NCBI RefSeq assembly: GCF_000024985.1 | Contig: NC_013523.1 | Coordinates: forward strand, 1,488,001 to 1,552,000 | DNA length: 64,000 nt | Direction: 5' to 3' | DNA from: Sphaerobacter thermophilus DSM 20745 | GTDB taxonomy: Bacteria > Chloroflexota > Chloroflexia > Thermomicrobiales > Thermomicrobiaceae | Shown: one piece after another, positions 8,569 to 16,941 of the stretch | Layout: each line of letters begins with the position of its first letter | Position numbering within the stretch: position 1 is the first letter of the stretch | Made by a program: the position numbers and the translations under genes | Notes under the pieces: generated by a model | Database searches by the model: none | What the model was told of the DNA's origin: nothing | Seen by the model: the letters and a program-made list of their open reading frames with translations, nothing else

Positions 8569-9327
8569 ATGGCCGACCGTGACGCCATCGTGGCGTTCTG
8601 CGCCGAGTACCTCGAGGTGGACCGCTTCCGGGACGTGGCCGTGAACGGCCTCCAGGTGCAGGGACGCGATACCGTCAACCGCGTCGCCACGGCCGTGAGC
8701 GTGAGCCAGTACACCATCGACGCAGCCCTCGACTGGGGCGCCGACGTGCTGCTCGTCCACCATGGACTGCTCTGGGGCGAGCGTACCGGGCCGATCGTCG
8801 GTCCCCTGCGCGAGCGGCTGAAGCGGCTGCTCGCTGCCGACCTGAACCTCGTTGCCTACCACCTGCCCCTCGACGCGCATCCGGAGGTCGGCAACAACCA
8901 TCGCCTCGCTGCCGCGCTGGACCTCAGCGTCGTCGCGCCCTTCGCCGAGGTCCAGGGTCAGCCGATCGGCGTGATCGCTGAGCCGCCTGAGGCGCTCACG
9001 GTACCGGACCTTGTGGCCCGGCTGGAACGCGTGACCGAGCGGGCGCCGGTGGTGCTCGACGGCCATCATGGCCCGCTGCGGCGGGTGGCGGTCCTCACCG
9101 GCTCCGGCTACTCCGCGCTCGACGAGGCGGTCGCGGCCGGCTGCGACGCGCTCGTGACCGGGGATGTTCGTGAGCCCACCATGGCGCTGGCGCGGGAGTT
9201 GGGGATCACCGTCCTGGCCGGGGGCCATGAGGCGACCGAGCGGCTGGGCGTCCAGGCGCTCGGCGAGGTGCTCCGAGACCGTTTCGGGGTCGCGACACGC
9301 TTCATCCCCGATCCCAACCCGATCTAA
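8569..9327 (+). CDS. Nif3-like dinuclear metal centre protein
   Basis: A 252-residue member of the NIF3/YbgI family (DUF34), ring-shaped proteins with a dinuclear metal site; proposed roles include GTP cyclohydrolase-like activity and metal handling. Metal-ligand motifs are visible: DVLLVHHGLLWGE near residue 60, VAYHLPLDAHPEVGNN near residue 97, and late ligands in LAGGHEATERLGVQAL near residue 220. GTGSGYS appears in variant form as LTGSGYSALDEAV. The ATG at 8569 follows GGGAGGTGGGG. This is the short form without the PII-like insert. It is divergent from the PHP gene. Confidence 0.88.
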   Translation: MADRDAIVAFCAEYLEVDRFRDVAVNGLQVQGRDTVNRVATAVSVSQYTIDAALDWGADVLLVHHGLLWGERTGPIVGPLRERLKRLLAADLNLVAYHLPLDAHPEVGNNHRLAAALDLSVVAPFAEVQGQPIGVIAEPPEALTVPDLVARLERVTERAPVVLDGHHGPLRRVAVLTGSGYSALDEAVAAGCDALVTGDVREPTMALARELGITVLAGGHEATERLGVQALGEVLRDRFGVATRFIPDPNPI

Positions 9328-9451
9328 CAACCCGCACCGCCCCCGGTCCTGCTACTATCACGGTGAAGGGGCGTGATCCGGTTCCGTCGTTTCGCCCTGG
9401 CCCGCGCCGCCGCGTACCGGAGCGTGGCCACCAGCACGGATAGGGAGTACG

Positions 9452-10795
9452 ATGCAGAACGTCGCGGAGATCTTCAAGGCGTACGACGTACGGGGCGTCT
9501 ACCCGCAGGAACTCAACCCGGAGATCGCCTACAAGATCGGCCGGGCGCTCGTGGTCTATCTCAAGGCCAAGCAGGTCGTGGTCGGGCGCGACATGCGCGT
9601 CTCGTCCCCCGCTCTGGCCAGCGCCATCATCGACGGTATCCTCGACCAGGGCGCGGATGTCTGTGACATCGGCCTGGTCAGCACCGACAGTCTCTACTTC
9701 GCCGTCGGCAAATCGGGCTACGACGCGGGCGTCATGGTGACCGCCTCCCACAACCCGCCGGAGTACAACGGCTTCAAGCTGTGCCGCCAGGAGGCGCGCC
9801 CGCTGAGCATGGACCAGGGGATTGGGGAGATCCGCGACCTCGTCCTGCGCAACCAGTTCCCGGATCCTCCGTCGCCGGGGACGGTGCACTCCAAGGAGAT
9901 CCTCGACGACTTCGCCGACCATGTTCTCTCGATGATCGACACCAAGTCGGTCCGGCCGCTGAAGGTCGTCGTCGACGCGGGCAACGGCATGGCCGGCAAG
10001 GTGGTCCCTGCGGTCTTCGGCCGCCTCCCGCTCCAGGTCGTGCCGCTCTACTTCGAACTCGACGGTCGGTTCCCAAACCACCTGGCCAATCCCTTGGAGC
10101 CGGAGAACGTCGTCGACCTCCGGCGCGCCGTGCTCGAACACAAGGCCGACCTGGGGATCGCGTTCGACGGCGACGCCGACCGCATGTTCATCCTGGACGA
10201 GCACGGCCAGTTCGTCGGCGGCGACATGATCACCGCGCTCGTGTCCAAGTCGCTCCTCCGCAAGCACCCCGGCGCCAGCATCGTCTACAACCTGATCTGC
10301 TCGCGCGCCGTCCCGGAAACGATTGAGCGCGAGGGTGGCAAGGCGATCCGGTCCCGCGTGGGGCACTCCTTCATCAAGGCCAAGATGCGGGAGCACGACG
10401 CCATCTTCGGCGGAGAGCACTCCGGCCACTTCTACTTCCGCGACAACTGGTACGCCGACTCGGGCATCATCGCGGCGCTGACCGTGATCGAGCTGCTCTC
10501 TCAGGAGGGCGTCACGATGTCCGAGGCGCTGAAGCCGCTCGATCAGTACTATCGCTCGGGCGAGATCAACAGCGAGGTCGCGGACCAGCAGGCAGTGCTG
10601 CGGCGGCTTGAGAGCCGCTTCTCCGATGGGCAGCTCGATTACCTCGACGGCCTCACCGTCAACTACCCCGACTGGTGGTTCAACGTCCGGCCGTCCAACA
10701 CGCAGCCCCTGCTGCGCCTCAACGTGGAGGCCAACGATCCGGCGTTGCTCGAGGAAAAGACTCAGGCGGTCCTCTCCGTCATCCGGCAGGGATAA
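9452..10795 (+). CDS. Phosphomannomutase/phosphoglucomutase
   Basis: A 447-residue alpha-D-phosphohexomutase that interconverts hexose 1- and 6-phosphates for cell-wall and exopolysaccharide precursors. Four domains are recognisable: the phosphoserine loop TASHNPPEYNG near residue 92, the magnesium loop DGDADR near residue 235, the sugar-binding GGEHSGHFYF near residue 320, and the phosphate-binding RPSNTQPLLRL near residue 418. This resembles PMM/PGM (AlgC-like) enzymes more than phosphoglucosamine mutases, which usually carry GEHSGH with different flanks. The start ATG follows GGGAG. The DUF402 gene starts 5 bases after the stop, so the two are likely co-transcribed. Confidence 0.9.
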   Translation: MQNVAEIFKAYDVRGVYPQELNPEIAYKIGRALVVYLKAKQVVVGRDMRVSSPALASAIIDGILDQGADVCDIGLVSTDSLYFAVGKSGYDAGVMVTASHNPPEYNGFKLCRQEARPLSMDQGIGEIRDLVLRNQFPDPPSPGTVHSKEILDDFADHVLSMIDTKSVRPLKVVVDAGNGMAGKVVPAVFGRLPLQVVPLYFELDGRFPNHLANPLEPENVVDLRRAVLEHKADLGIAFDGDADRMFILDEHGQFVGGDMITALVSKSLLRKHPGASIVYNLICSRAVPETIEREGGKAIRSRVGHSFIKAKMREHDAIFGGEHSGHFYFRDNWYADSGIIAALTVIELLSQEGVTMSEALKPLDQYYRSGEINSEVADQQAVLRRLESRFSDGQLDYLDGLTVNYPDWWFNVRPSNTQPLLRLNVEANDPALLEEKTQAVLSVIRQG

Positions 10796-10800
10796 GCGAG

Positions 10801-11328
10801 GTGGGAACCCCCAGTGGCCGGGACGAGGCTACCCCACGGCCCGCTCCCGGCACGGACCTGACCATCGTCAAGCTCACTCCGGACGGACGCGAGGCGACCC
10901 GCTACCCGGGCCACGCCTTGCCCGGTCCGGAGGACTGGGTCGTGGCAAGGGCCTATTGGGTCTTCGAGCGGAAAGACCTGGGGTACCTGGTGTTCGACCC
11001 GCGGGATGTGTTCATCGAGTACTTCAGCCTGACCCGGCCGTACAACGCCTTCGCGCTCTACACCGAGGACGACCGCTTCAAGGGCTGGTACTGCAACGTC
11101 ACCCACCCGAGCTGGGTCGAGGACGGCACGGTCTACTGGCACGACCTCTACATCGATGTCGTGGTCTACCCCGATGGGCGCCATCTGACCCTGGACGAGG
11201 ACGAACTCGACCGCGCCGGGCTCGCAGCCCGCGACCCGGCGCTCTACCAGATGATCCTGAACGCCCGCGACGAACTGATCGAACGCGCCCGCACGCGTGC
11301 CTACCCCTTCTCCGAAGCGCCATCATGA
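10801..11328 (+). CDS. DUF402 (FomD-like barrel) protein
   Basis: A 175-residue DUF402 protein. Relatives include FomD and SCO4506-type proteins with nucleoside diphosphate phosphatase or related hydrolase activity. The family pattern is present: GWYCNVTHPSWVEDG in the middle, WHDLYIDVVVYPDG with the metal-binding acidic residues, then LDEDELDRAG. I chose the GTG at 10801 because the frame upstream overlaps the mutase gene and the protein begins naturally there; the ribosome-binding site is weak (GCGAG), consistent with translational coupling to the mutase stop at 10795. Function in this organism is unknown. Confidence 0.75.
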   Translation: MGTPSGRDEATPRPAPGTDLTIVKLTPDGREATRYPGHALPGPEDWVVARAYWVFERKDLGYLVFDPRDVFIEYFSLTRPYNAFALYTEDDRFKGWYCNVTHPSWVEDGTVYWHDLYIDVVVYPDGRHLTLDEDELDRAGLAARDPALYQMILNARDELIERARTRAYPFSEAPS

Positions 11329-11460
11329 GCGGAACCTGCCGGAGCGCATCGGGGTGCGATGGCGAAGGCGGAGAGGCCGTGCTCTACCCGGCCGCGTACC
11401 GCTCGGCTAAGCTAGTCGGTGGTGGCCGGAGAACCAAGCGCAGGGAAGGGAGCCAGTGAC

Positions 11461-13419
11461 GTGTCCGCACCCAGAGTTGCCCCATACGGGTCGTGGGAAT
11501 CGCCCATCCGCTCGGACCTGATCGCCTCGGCCAGCATCGCCCTCGGGTCCGTCGCGGTGTCCGGCAACGCCGTCTACTGGCTCGAAGGCCGCCCAACGGA
11601 GGGCGGCCGGAGCGTGCTCGTGAAACGAACGACGGACGGGTCCGTCACCGACGTCACCCCTCAGGGGTTCAACGTCCGCACCCTGGTCCATGAGTACGGC
11701 GGCGGCGCCCTCTGGTTGCACGGCGACACGGTCTTCTTCGCCAACTTCGCGGACCAGCGGCTCTACCGCCAGGACCCGGGAGAGGAACCCCGGCCGATCA
11801 CGCCGGAGCCGCCCGCGCCGCGATCGCTCCGGTACGCCGACGGCTGCGTGACCCCGGACGGCCGGCTCATCATCTGCGTGCAGGAAGAGCATGCACCCGA
11901 TGGGCAGGTGCACAACCGGCTGGTCGCCCTACCCGCCGACGGCAGCGCCGAGCCACGCATCATCGCCGAGGGGCACGACTTCTACTCCTTCCCTCGCGTC
12001 AGCCCCGATGGCACCCGCCTCGTCTGGACGACCTGGGACCACCCGCGCATGCCGTGGGATGGCACGGATCTCTGGATCGCCACACTCAACCAGGACGGCA
12101 CGCTGAGCGACGTGCGCCACCTGGCTGGCGGGACGGAGGAGTCGATCTTCCAGCCCGCCTGGAGCCCGGACGGCACACTGCACCTGATCTCCGACCGAAC
12201 CGGCTGGTGGAACCTCTACGCACTGCACGGCGGGGAGCTGACGCCGCTCGCGCCCATGGACGCCGAGTTCGGGGTGCCGCAGTGGGTGTTCGGCTTGTCG
12301 ACCTACGACTTCCTGCCGGACGGCCGCATCGCCTGCCTCTACAGCCAGCAGGGGCTCACCCACCTCGGCCTGATCACGCCCGGGAGCGGCCGCGTCGAAC
12401 CGGTCGAGACGAGCTTTACGGCATTCCGCTACATCCACGCAGCCCCCTCCGGGGAACAGGTCTGGGTCATCGCCGCCTCCGCCGCCCACCCGGCCAGTGT
12501 GGCCTCGATCGACCTCCAGACCGGACACGCGACCGTGGTCCGGAAGAGCCTGGAGGTCGACATCGACCCCGGCTACCTCTCGACGCCGGAACCGATCGAG
12601 TATCCGACCGACGGCGGCCTGACCGCGCACGCGCTCTTCTACCGCCCGGCGAACCGCGACTTCACCGGGCCGGAGGGCGAGCGCCCGCCCCTCCTCGTGC
12701 TCAGCCATGGCGGGCCGACAGGCCAGACGACCTCGGCGCTAAACCTGGAGATCCAGTTCTGGACGAGCCGCGGCTTCGCCGTCGTCGATGTGAACTACGG
12801 CGGGAGCACCGGCTACGGTCGCGAGTACCGCGAGCGGCTAAAGGGGAACTGGGGCATCGTCGACGTCGCCGACTGCGTCAACGCCGCTCGCTATCTGGCG
12901 CAGCAGGGCGAGGTCGACGGTGAGCGGCTGGCGATCGAGGGCGGATCCGCTGGTGGCTACACGACGCTCTGCGCGCTGACCTTCACCGACGTGTTTTCCG
13001 CAGGCGCCAGCTACTTCGGCGTAGCCGACGCCGCCGCGCTGGCTCGCGACACGCACAAGTTCGAGTCGCGCTACCTCGACGGCCTGATCGGCCCCTACCC
13101 CGAGGCCGAGGACCTGTACCGTGAGCGGTCGCCGCTCTACCACGCCGACCGCATCTCCTGCCCGATCATCCTGCTCCAGGGGCTGGAAGATGCGGTCGTC
13201 CCACCGGCGCAAGCCGAGGCGATGGTGGAAGCCCTGGAGGCCAACCGGATCCCGCACGCCTATATCCCCTTTGAGGGCGAGCAGCACGGCTTCCGCAAGG
13301 CCGAGAACATCCGCCGCTCCCTGGACGCCGTGTACTACTTCTATGCGCGCGTCTTCGGTTTCGAACCCTCCGGCGATGTCGAGCCGATCCCGATCAAGTT
13401 CATGGACGAGGCCGAATAG
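11461..13419 (+). CDS. S9-family serine peptidase (acylaminoacyl/prolyl oligopeptidase type)
   Basis: A 652-residue serine peptidase with an N-terminal beta-propeller (WD40-like repeats such as FPRVSPDGTRLVWTTWD) and a C-terminal alpha/beta hydrolase. The triad is Ser496 in GGSAGGY, Asp577 in GLEDAVVPP and His609 in EQHGFRK, in the order usual for the family. SHGGPTGQ marks the oxyanion region. No signal peptide is seen, so it is probably cytoplasmic and acts on short peptides. The GTG at 11461 has AGGGAAGGGAG upstream, which decides the start; an in-frame ATG 14 codons earlier lacks one. Confidence 0.9.
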   Translation: MSAPRVAPYGSWESPIRSDLIASASIALGSVAVSGNAVYWLEGRPTEGGRSVLVKRTTDGSVTDVTPQGFNVRTLVHEYGGGALWLHGDTVFFANFADQRLYRQDPGEEPRPITPEPPAPRSLRYADGCVTPDGRLIICVQEEHAPDGQVHNRLVALPADGSAEPRIIAEGHDFYSFPRVSPDGTRLVWTTWDHPRMPWDGTDLWIATLNQDGTLSDVRHLAGGTEESIFQPAWSPDGTLHLISDRTGWWNLYALHGGELTPLAPMDAEFGVPQWVFGLSTYDFLPDGRIACLYSQQGLTHLGLITPGSGRVEPVETSFTAFRYIHAAPSGEQVWVIAASAAHPASVASIDLQTGHATVVRKSLEVDIDPGYLSTPEPIEYPTDGGLTAHALFYRPANRDFTGPEGERPPLLVLSHGGPTGQTTSALNLEIQFWTSRGFAVVDVNYGGSTGYGREYRERLKGNWGIVDVADCVNAARYLAQQGEVDGERLAIEGGSAGGYTTLCALTFTDVFSAGASYFGVADAAALARDTHKFESRYLDGLIGPYPEAEDLYRERSPLYHADRISCPIILLQGLEDAVVPPAQAEAMVEALEANRIPHAYIPFEGEQHGFRKAENIRRSLDAVYYFYARVFGFEPSGDVEPIPIKFMDEAE

Positions 13420-13730
13420 CGCGGCCGGGTTCACGTGCGTGTCCGGGCTGACGATTTCGGAGCCGTCAGCCCGGCGTGCCCGCGACCAATCCGCTACCGC
13501 GATCCGGTCATCCTGAGAGGAGCCAGCCGCCAGACCCAGCCCACCCCTGTCAGCATGAGCGCAGCGAAGGATCTCGCGTCGGACCAGCCAGGCACCGGGG
13601 AGATCCTTCGCCGCGCCGGGAGGCGGCTGGTCGCCGCCTGCGCTCCGCTCAGGATGACAGCGACGCGACGTCGGTGACCGGTCCATGTCCCACGGAATGT
13701 CGTCAAACTCTACGTACCCAGGCGGGCCGG
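13420..13730. other. Intergenic region dominated by a composite repeat
   Basis: This gap separates two convergent genes. Nearly half of it is the palindromic element at 13507-13658. The rest shows no reading frame of interest and no T-run terminator; the element itself may stop transcription from both sides. Confidence 0.6.
13507..13658. repeat. Composite palindromic intergenic repeat (BIME/MITE-like)
   Basis: The outer ends are exact inverted repeats, GTCATCCTGAG at 13507-13517 and CTCAGGATGAC at 13648-13658. Inside are further inverted pairs: a GCGAAGGATCTC arm (13565-13576) against GAGATCCTTCGC, and an AGCCGCC-type arm against GGCGGCT. The 16-mer AGCGAAGGATCTCGCG at 13563-13578 also occurs at 2967-2982. 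Nested arms without a coding frame indicate a non-autonomous or REP-type element able to fold into a large cruciform or RNA hairpin. Confidence 0.75.
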
Positions 13731-14831
13731 TCAGCGGCCGTGCGCTGCCAGGATCTCTCGTAGCCGGTCGAGCGGGATGGCGGGCAGGACGTGGCCATCC
13801 CGCCCGTCGGTAGTGGTCGCCATGCACAGGGCGTTCAGCACCGCCTCCTCGGTAGCGTCCACGGCCGCCTCGAAGATCGGGTCGATCGCGTACGACTCGA
13901 CCACTTCGCGGGCCGACACGCCGGGTTCACGACCCGGCTGGTAGGTGGTGGAGAAGGCGACCAGCAGCTCTCCGCTCGTGTCGCCACCGGTCGAACCGGT
14001 GCGCCCAAGACCGAGCGCCGCCCGCTTCGCCACCCGCGCCAGTTGCCGCCCGTCCAGCGGCGCATCGGTGGCAACGACGACGATCCCGGAGCCTTCGTCG
14101 CGCGGGGGCAGGCCGACGTTCTCCGGGGCGTACGGAAGGTGTGCCCCGACCGGCACGCCCGCCACGGTCAAACGGTGCCGTCGGCCGAAGTTCGTCAGGA
14201 CCAGCACACCCACCGTCCAGCCTCCAGCCTCCGCCGGGAGAACGCGCGAGGACGTCCCGATCCCGCCCTTGAACTGGAAGCAGTGCATCCCCGTGCCGGC
14301 GCCGACGCAGCCCTCGGCAACCGGGCCAGTGCTGGCTCCGTCGAGCGCGGCGTAGACGTGTTCGTGCGTCACATGGAACCCACGCGCGTCGTTGAGGAAC
14401 GAGTCGTCGCACTCCGCCACGAGCGGGATCACCGGCCCCTCATCGGCCCCGACCCCGCTGTCGCGCTCGACCAGATAGCGGCAGACCGCGTCGTAGACCA
14501 GTCCCACGGACATGGTGTTGGTCAACGCCAGCGGGGTGTTGATCCGCCCCAGCTCCTCGATTTCGCTGCGCCCCGTCATTTCCCCGGTGCCGCTCAGGGC
14601 GAAGAAGCCCGCCGCAACGGGGTTGCGCAGCAGGTCTTCGCGGTGCGGCCAGATCACCGTCACGCCGGTGCGCGTCGGTCCGCGACCCGGAGGCAAAGTT
14701 GCGTCCCCCCAGTGCACCGTCGTGTGCCCGACCGCGACGCCCGGGACATCCGTGATCGCGTTGTACTTCCCTGGCGAATAGATGCCGATGGTGATGCCGA
14801 GTTCCCGCGCCCGAACTCGTGGCTCGCCCAC
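13731..14831 (-). CDS. P1-family (DmpA-like) aminopeptidase
   Basis: A self-processing N-terminal-nucleophile peptidase related to L-aminopeptidase D-Ala-esterase/amidase DmpA. The opening ITDVPGVAVGHTT and the GTGMHCFQFKGGIGTSSR segment are diagnostic; in DmpA chain cleavage occurs before the serine nucleophile in the equivalent GTSSR motif. The length of 366 residues is standard. I chose the GTG at 14831 because GGGAGG lies 7 bases upstream; an in-frame ATG at 14846 is five codons earlier with no spacing for its GGTGG. Substrates are likely small peptides or amides with N-terminal residues. It converges with the S9 peptidase gene and is divergent from the YcaQ-type gene. Confidence 0.88.
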   Translation of the reverse strand: MGEPRVRARELGITIGIYSPGKYNAITDVPGVAVGHTTVHWGDATLPPGRGPTRTGVTVIWPHREDLLRNPVAAGFFALSGTGEMTGRSEIEELGRINTPLALTNTMSVGLVYDAVCRYLVERDSGVGADEGPVIPLVAECDDSFLNDARGFHVTHEHVYAALDGASTGPVAEGCVGAGTGMHCFQFKGGIGTSSRVLPAEAGGWTVGVLVLTNFGRRHRLTVAGVPVGAHLPYAPENVGLPPRDEGSGIVVVATDAPLDGRQLARVAKRAALGLGRTGSTGGDTSGELLVAFSTTYQPGREPGVSAREVVESYAIDPIFEAAVDATEEAVLNALCMATTTDGRDGHVLPAIPLDRLREILAAHGR

Positions 14832-14935
14832 CCCTTTGCCTCCCATCCACCGATGCTGGAACGCGAGATGCCGTTGGGGTGGCTATCATAGCGCAGCGGC
14901 GAACGCGCTCGAATCCCCGCTATTCGATCAGATGT

Positions 14936-14946
14936 TCTGGTACAAT
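14936..14946 (+). promoter_or_regulatory. Extended -10 promoter for the YcaQ-type gene
   Basis: TGGTACAAT (14938-14946) is an extended -10 element with TACAAT at 14941-14946. No good -35 is seen, as is common with a TGn extension. It places the start of transcription about 35 bases before the ATG at 14988. Confidence 0.5.
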
Positions 14947-14987
14947 GGCCGGGCAATCAGGGTACTGTGACCACAGGAGGACGGGAC

Positions 14988-16226
14988 ATGATCGAGCTGT
15001 CGCGGGAAGAGGCGCGTGAGCTGGCGGTCGCAGCCCAGGGGTTGGCCTGTACCCCAACTGAGCCGCCAACCTGGGAGCAGGCCGTCGATACGGTGCGGCG
15101 GCTCGGGTGCATCCAGATCGACACCATCCACGTCGTGGCCCGTAGCCAGTACCTGGTGCTCTGGAGCCGCCTGGGCGTCTATGACCCGACGTGGCTCGAT
15201 GCGATGCTCGATCCCCATCGCGCGGTCTTTGAGTACTGGGGTCACGCCGCCTCGATCATCTCGATTGACCTCTTCCCCTACTTCCGGCGGCGCATGCAGT
15301 GGTACAAACAGCGATACCTCCACGAGTATGACTGGTCCCAGCAGAATGCCCATGTCATCGACGAGGTGCGGCGCGCCATCCGTGAACACGGTCCGCTCGG
15401 GTCCACGCACTTTCCCGCTCCCGAGGATGGCAAGCGCCTCGACCGGTGGACCTGGTATGGAAACAAGCCGACAAATCTCGCGCTGGAGATCCTCTGGTCG
15501 GCTGGGGAGCTGGCCGTCCTGCGGCGGGTCAACTTCCAGCGCATCTATGACCTGACCGAGCGCGTGCTCGCTGAGTGGCACGCCACCGACGTGCCCGACC
15601 CCGACGAAGAGCGGCGCGTGCTGGCCCACCGTGCCGCCCTGGCCATGGGCATCGTCCTCCCCCGCTGGCTCAACGACTACTTCCGCACGCGCTGGGGCAG
15701 CCGGAACCACGGCGGGCCAACCCCCGCTGCGATCCTCCAGTCCCTGGCCGAGGACGGCAAGGTGGTCCCGGTGACCGTCGAGGGGCTGGGGACGGGGTAC
15801 GTGGCCGCCGAGAACCTGCCGCTCGTCGACGCAATCCGCGCCGGGCAGCGGAGCGACCACATCACGCTCCTCTCCCCGTTCGACAACCTGATCTGGGATC
15901 GGGTGCGGACTGAGGCGCTGTTCGACTTCGAGTACCGGCTCGAGTGCTACACTCCTGCCGCAAAGCGGGTGTACGGGTATTTCACCCTGCCGATCCTCTA
16001 CCACGGCCGCCTCATCGGGAGGGTCGATCCGAAAGCGGACCGGAAGGAGCGCGTGCTGACCCTGAAGTCGGTCCACCTGGAGCCGGATGCACCCCCGGTT
16101 GAAGAGCTGGCCGAGACGCTCCGGCCGGCGTTGCGCTCCTTCGCCGTCTTCAACGGCGCCCGCGCGATTCGCGTCGAATCCGCCCCGCCCGGGTTGGCCG
16201 AGGCATGGACCGAGGACTGGGAGTGA
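14988..16226 (+). CDS. YcaQ/AlkX-type DNA glycosylase (HTH_42 family)
   Basis: A 412-residue winged-helix protein of the AlkZ/YcaQ superfamily, which removes bulky or crosslinked bases such as nitrogen-mustard adducts from DNA. The catalytic motif is the YcaQ type, Gln-Ile-Asp at residues 43-45 (GCIQIDTI), rather than the Q-x-Q of AlkZ. Other family features are HVVARSQYLVLWSRLG, EYWGHAASII, and SPFDNLIWDR with the later GRVDPKADR. AGGAGGACGGGAC precedes the ATG, which decides the start over an in-frame ATG 7 codons earlier. The HTH gene follows 52 bases downstream and may be co-transcribed. Confidence 0.88.
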   Translation: MIELSREEARELAVAAQGLACTPTEPPTWEQAVDTVRRLGCIQIDTIHVVARSQYLVLWSRLGVYDPTWLDAMLDPHRAVFEYWGHAASIISIDLFPYFRRRMQWYKQRYLHEYDWSQQNAHVIDEVRRAIREHGPLGSTHFPAPEDGKRLDRWTWYGNKPTNLALEILWSAGELAVLRRVNFQRIYDLTERVLAEWHATDVPDPDEERRVLAHRAALAMGIVLPRWLNDYFRTRWGSRNHGGPTPAAILQSLAEDGKVVPVTVEGLGTGYVAAENLPLVDAIRAGQRSDHITLLSPFDNLIWDRVRTEALFDFEYRLECYTPAAKRVYGYFTLPILYHGRLIGRVDPKADRKERVLTLKSVHLEPDAPPVEELAETLRPALRSFAVFNGARAIRVESAPPGLAEAWTEDWE

Positions 16227-16278
16227 CGCCGCGCGAGCCGACGTTGCAGCAGGATCGGCTGGGCAGGAGAGCCACAGC

Positions 16279-16941
16279 GTGAGCGAATCACGAGGTCGTT
16301 CGCAGGGCGATACGCCGGAGCAGCCTGGTGGCCGCTGGCTGTCCATCGACGCGGCCTGCCGCATCCTCGGCGTCGACCAGTCGACGCTGCGTCGCTGGAG
16401 CGACCAGGGCAGGATCCCGGTCTTCCGCACCCCCGGCGGGCACCGCCGCTACAACGAAGAGGACCTCCGCGCCTTCCTCCGGGGAGAGACGCGGCCCCGC
16501 CGCCGCATGAGCCGGCAAGTCCTGACCGATCTCTCCTTTTCCGGCTATGAGGCGGGTTACCTCCACCAGGCCCGGTCCCGGCCGTGGTACAACGCGTACG
16601 ACAACGCGCAGATCGATGAGCTTCGCACGCTCGGCCGCCGCCTGGTGGAGCTGGCTGTGCGGACCATCGCGGGGCGCGGCGACAGAGATCAACTCCTCGA
16701 CGAGGGGCGCCGCATCGGCCGGCGCTACGGCTCTATCAGTGCCGCTGCCGGCCTGACGGCGCCCGATGCCGTCGAAGCGTTCCTCTTCTTCCGGACGCCG
16801 GTGATCCAGGCAGTGACGCGCTTCATCGAGGAGGAGGACATCCCCCCGAATCGCGCCCTGCGCATCTTCGCGGAGATGACCCAGTTCCTCGATCAGGTGC
16901 TGATCGCCACCGTCGCGGCACACGCCGACGCGGCCGATTAG
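16279..16941 (+). CDS. Excisionase/MerR-like HTH protein with C-terminal helical domain
   Basis: A 220-residue DNA-binding protein. Residues about 20-70 form an excisionase-type winged helix (LSIDAACRILGVDQSTLRRW, then RTPGGHRRYNEEDLRAFL). The remainder is a helical domain with aromatic residues (GYLHQARSRPWYNAYDN; EAFLFFRTPVIQAVTRFIEEE) resembling RsbR-N or related sensor-helix domains found in actinobacterial and Chloroflexota regulators. GTG at 16279 with AGGAGA upstream is the best start. The stop overlaps the stop of the convergent D-threonine-aldolase-like gene by 3 bases. Target genes are not evident. Confidence 0.75.
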   Translation: MSESRGRSQGDTPEQPGGRWLSIDAACRILGVDQSTLRRWSDQGRIPVFRTPGGHRRYNEEDLRAFLRGETRPRRRMSRQVLTDLSFSGYEAGYLHQARSRPWYNAYDNAQIDELRTLGRRLVELAVRTIAGRGDRDQLLDEGRRIGRRYGSISAAAGLTAPDAVEAFLFFRTPVIQAVTRFIEEEDIPPNRALRIFAEMTQFLDQVLIATVAAHADAAD

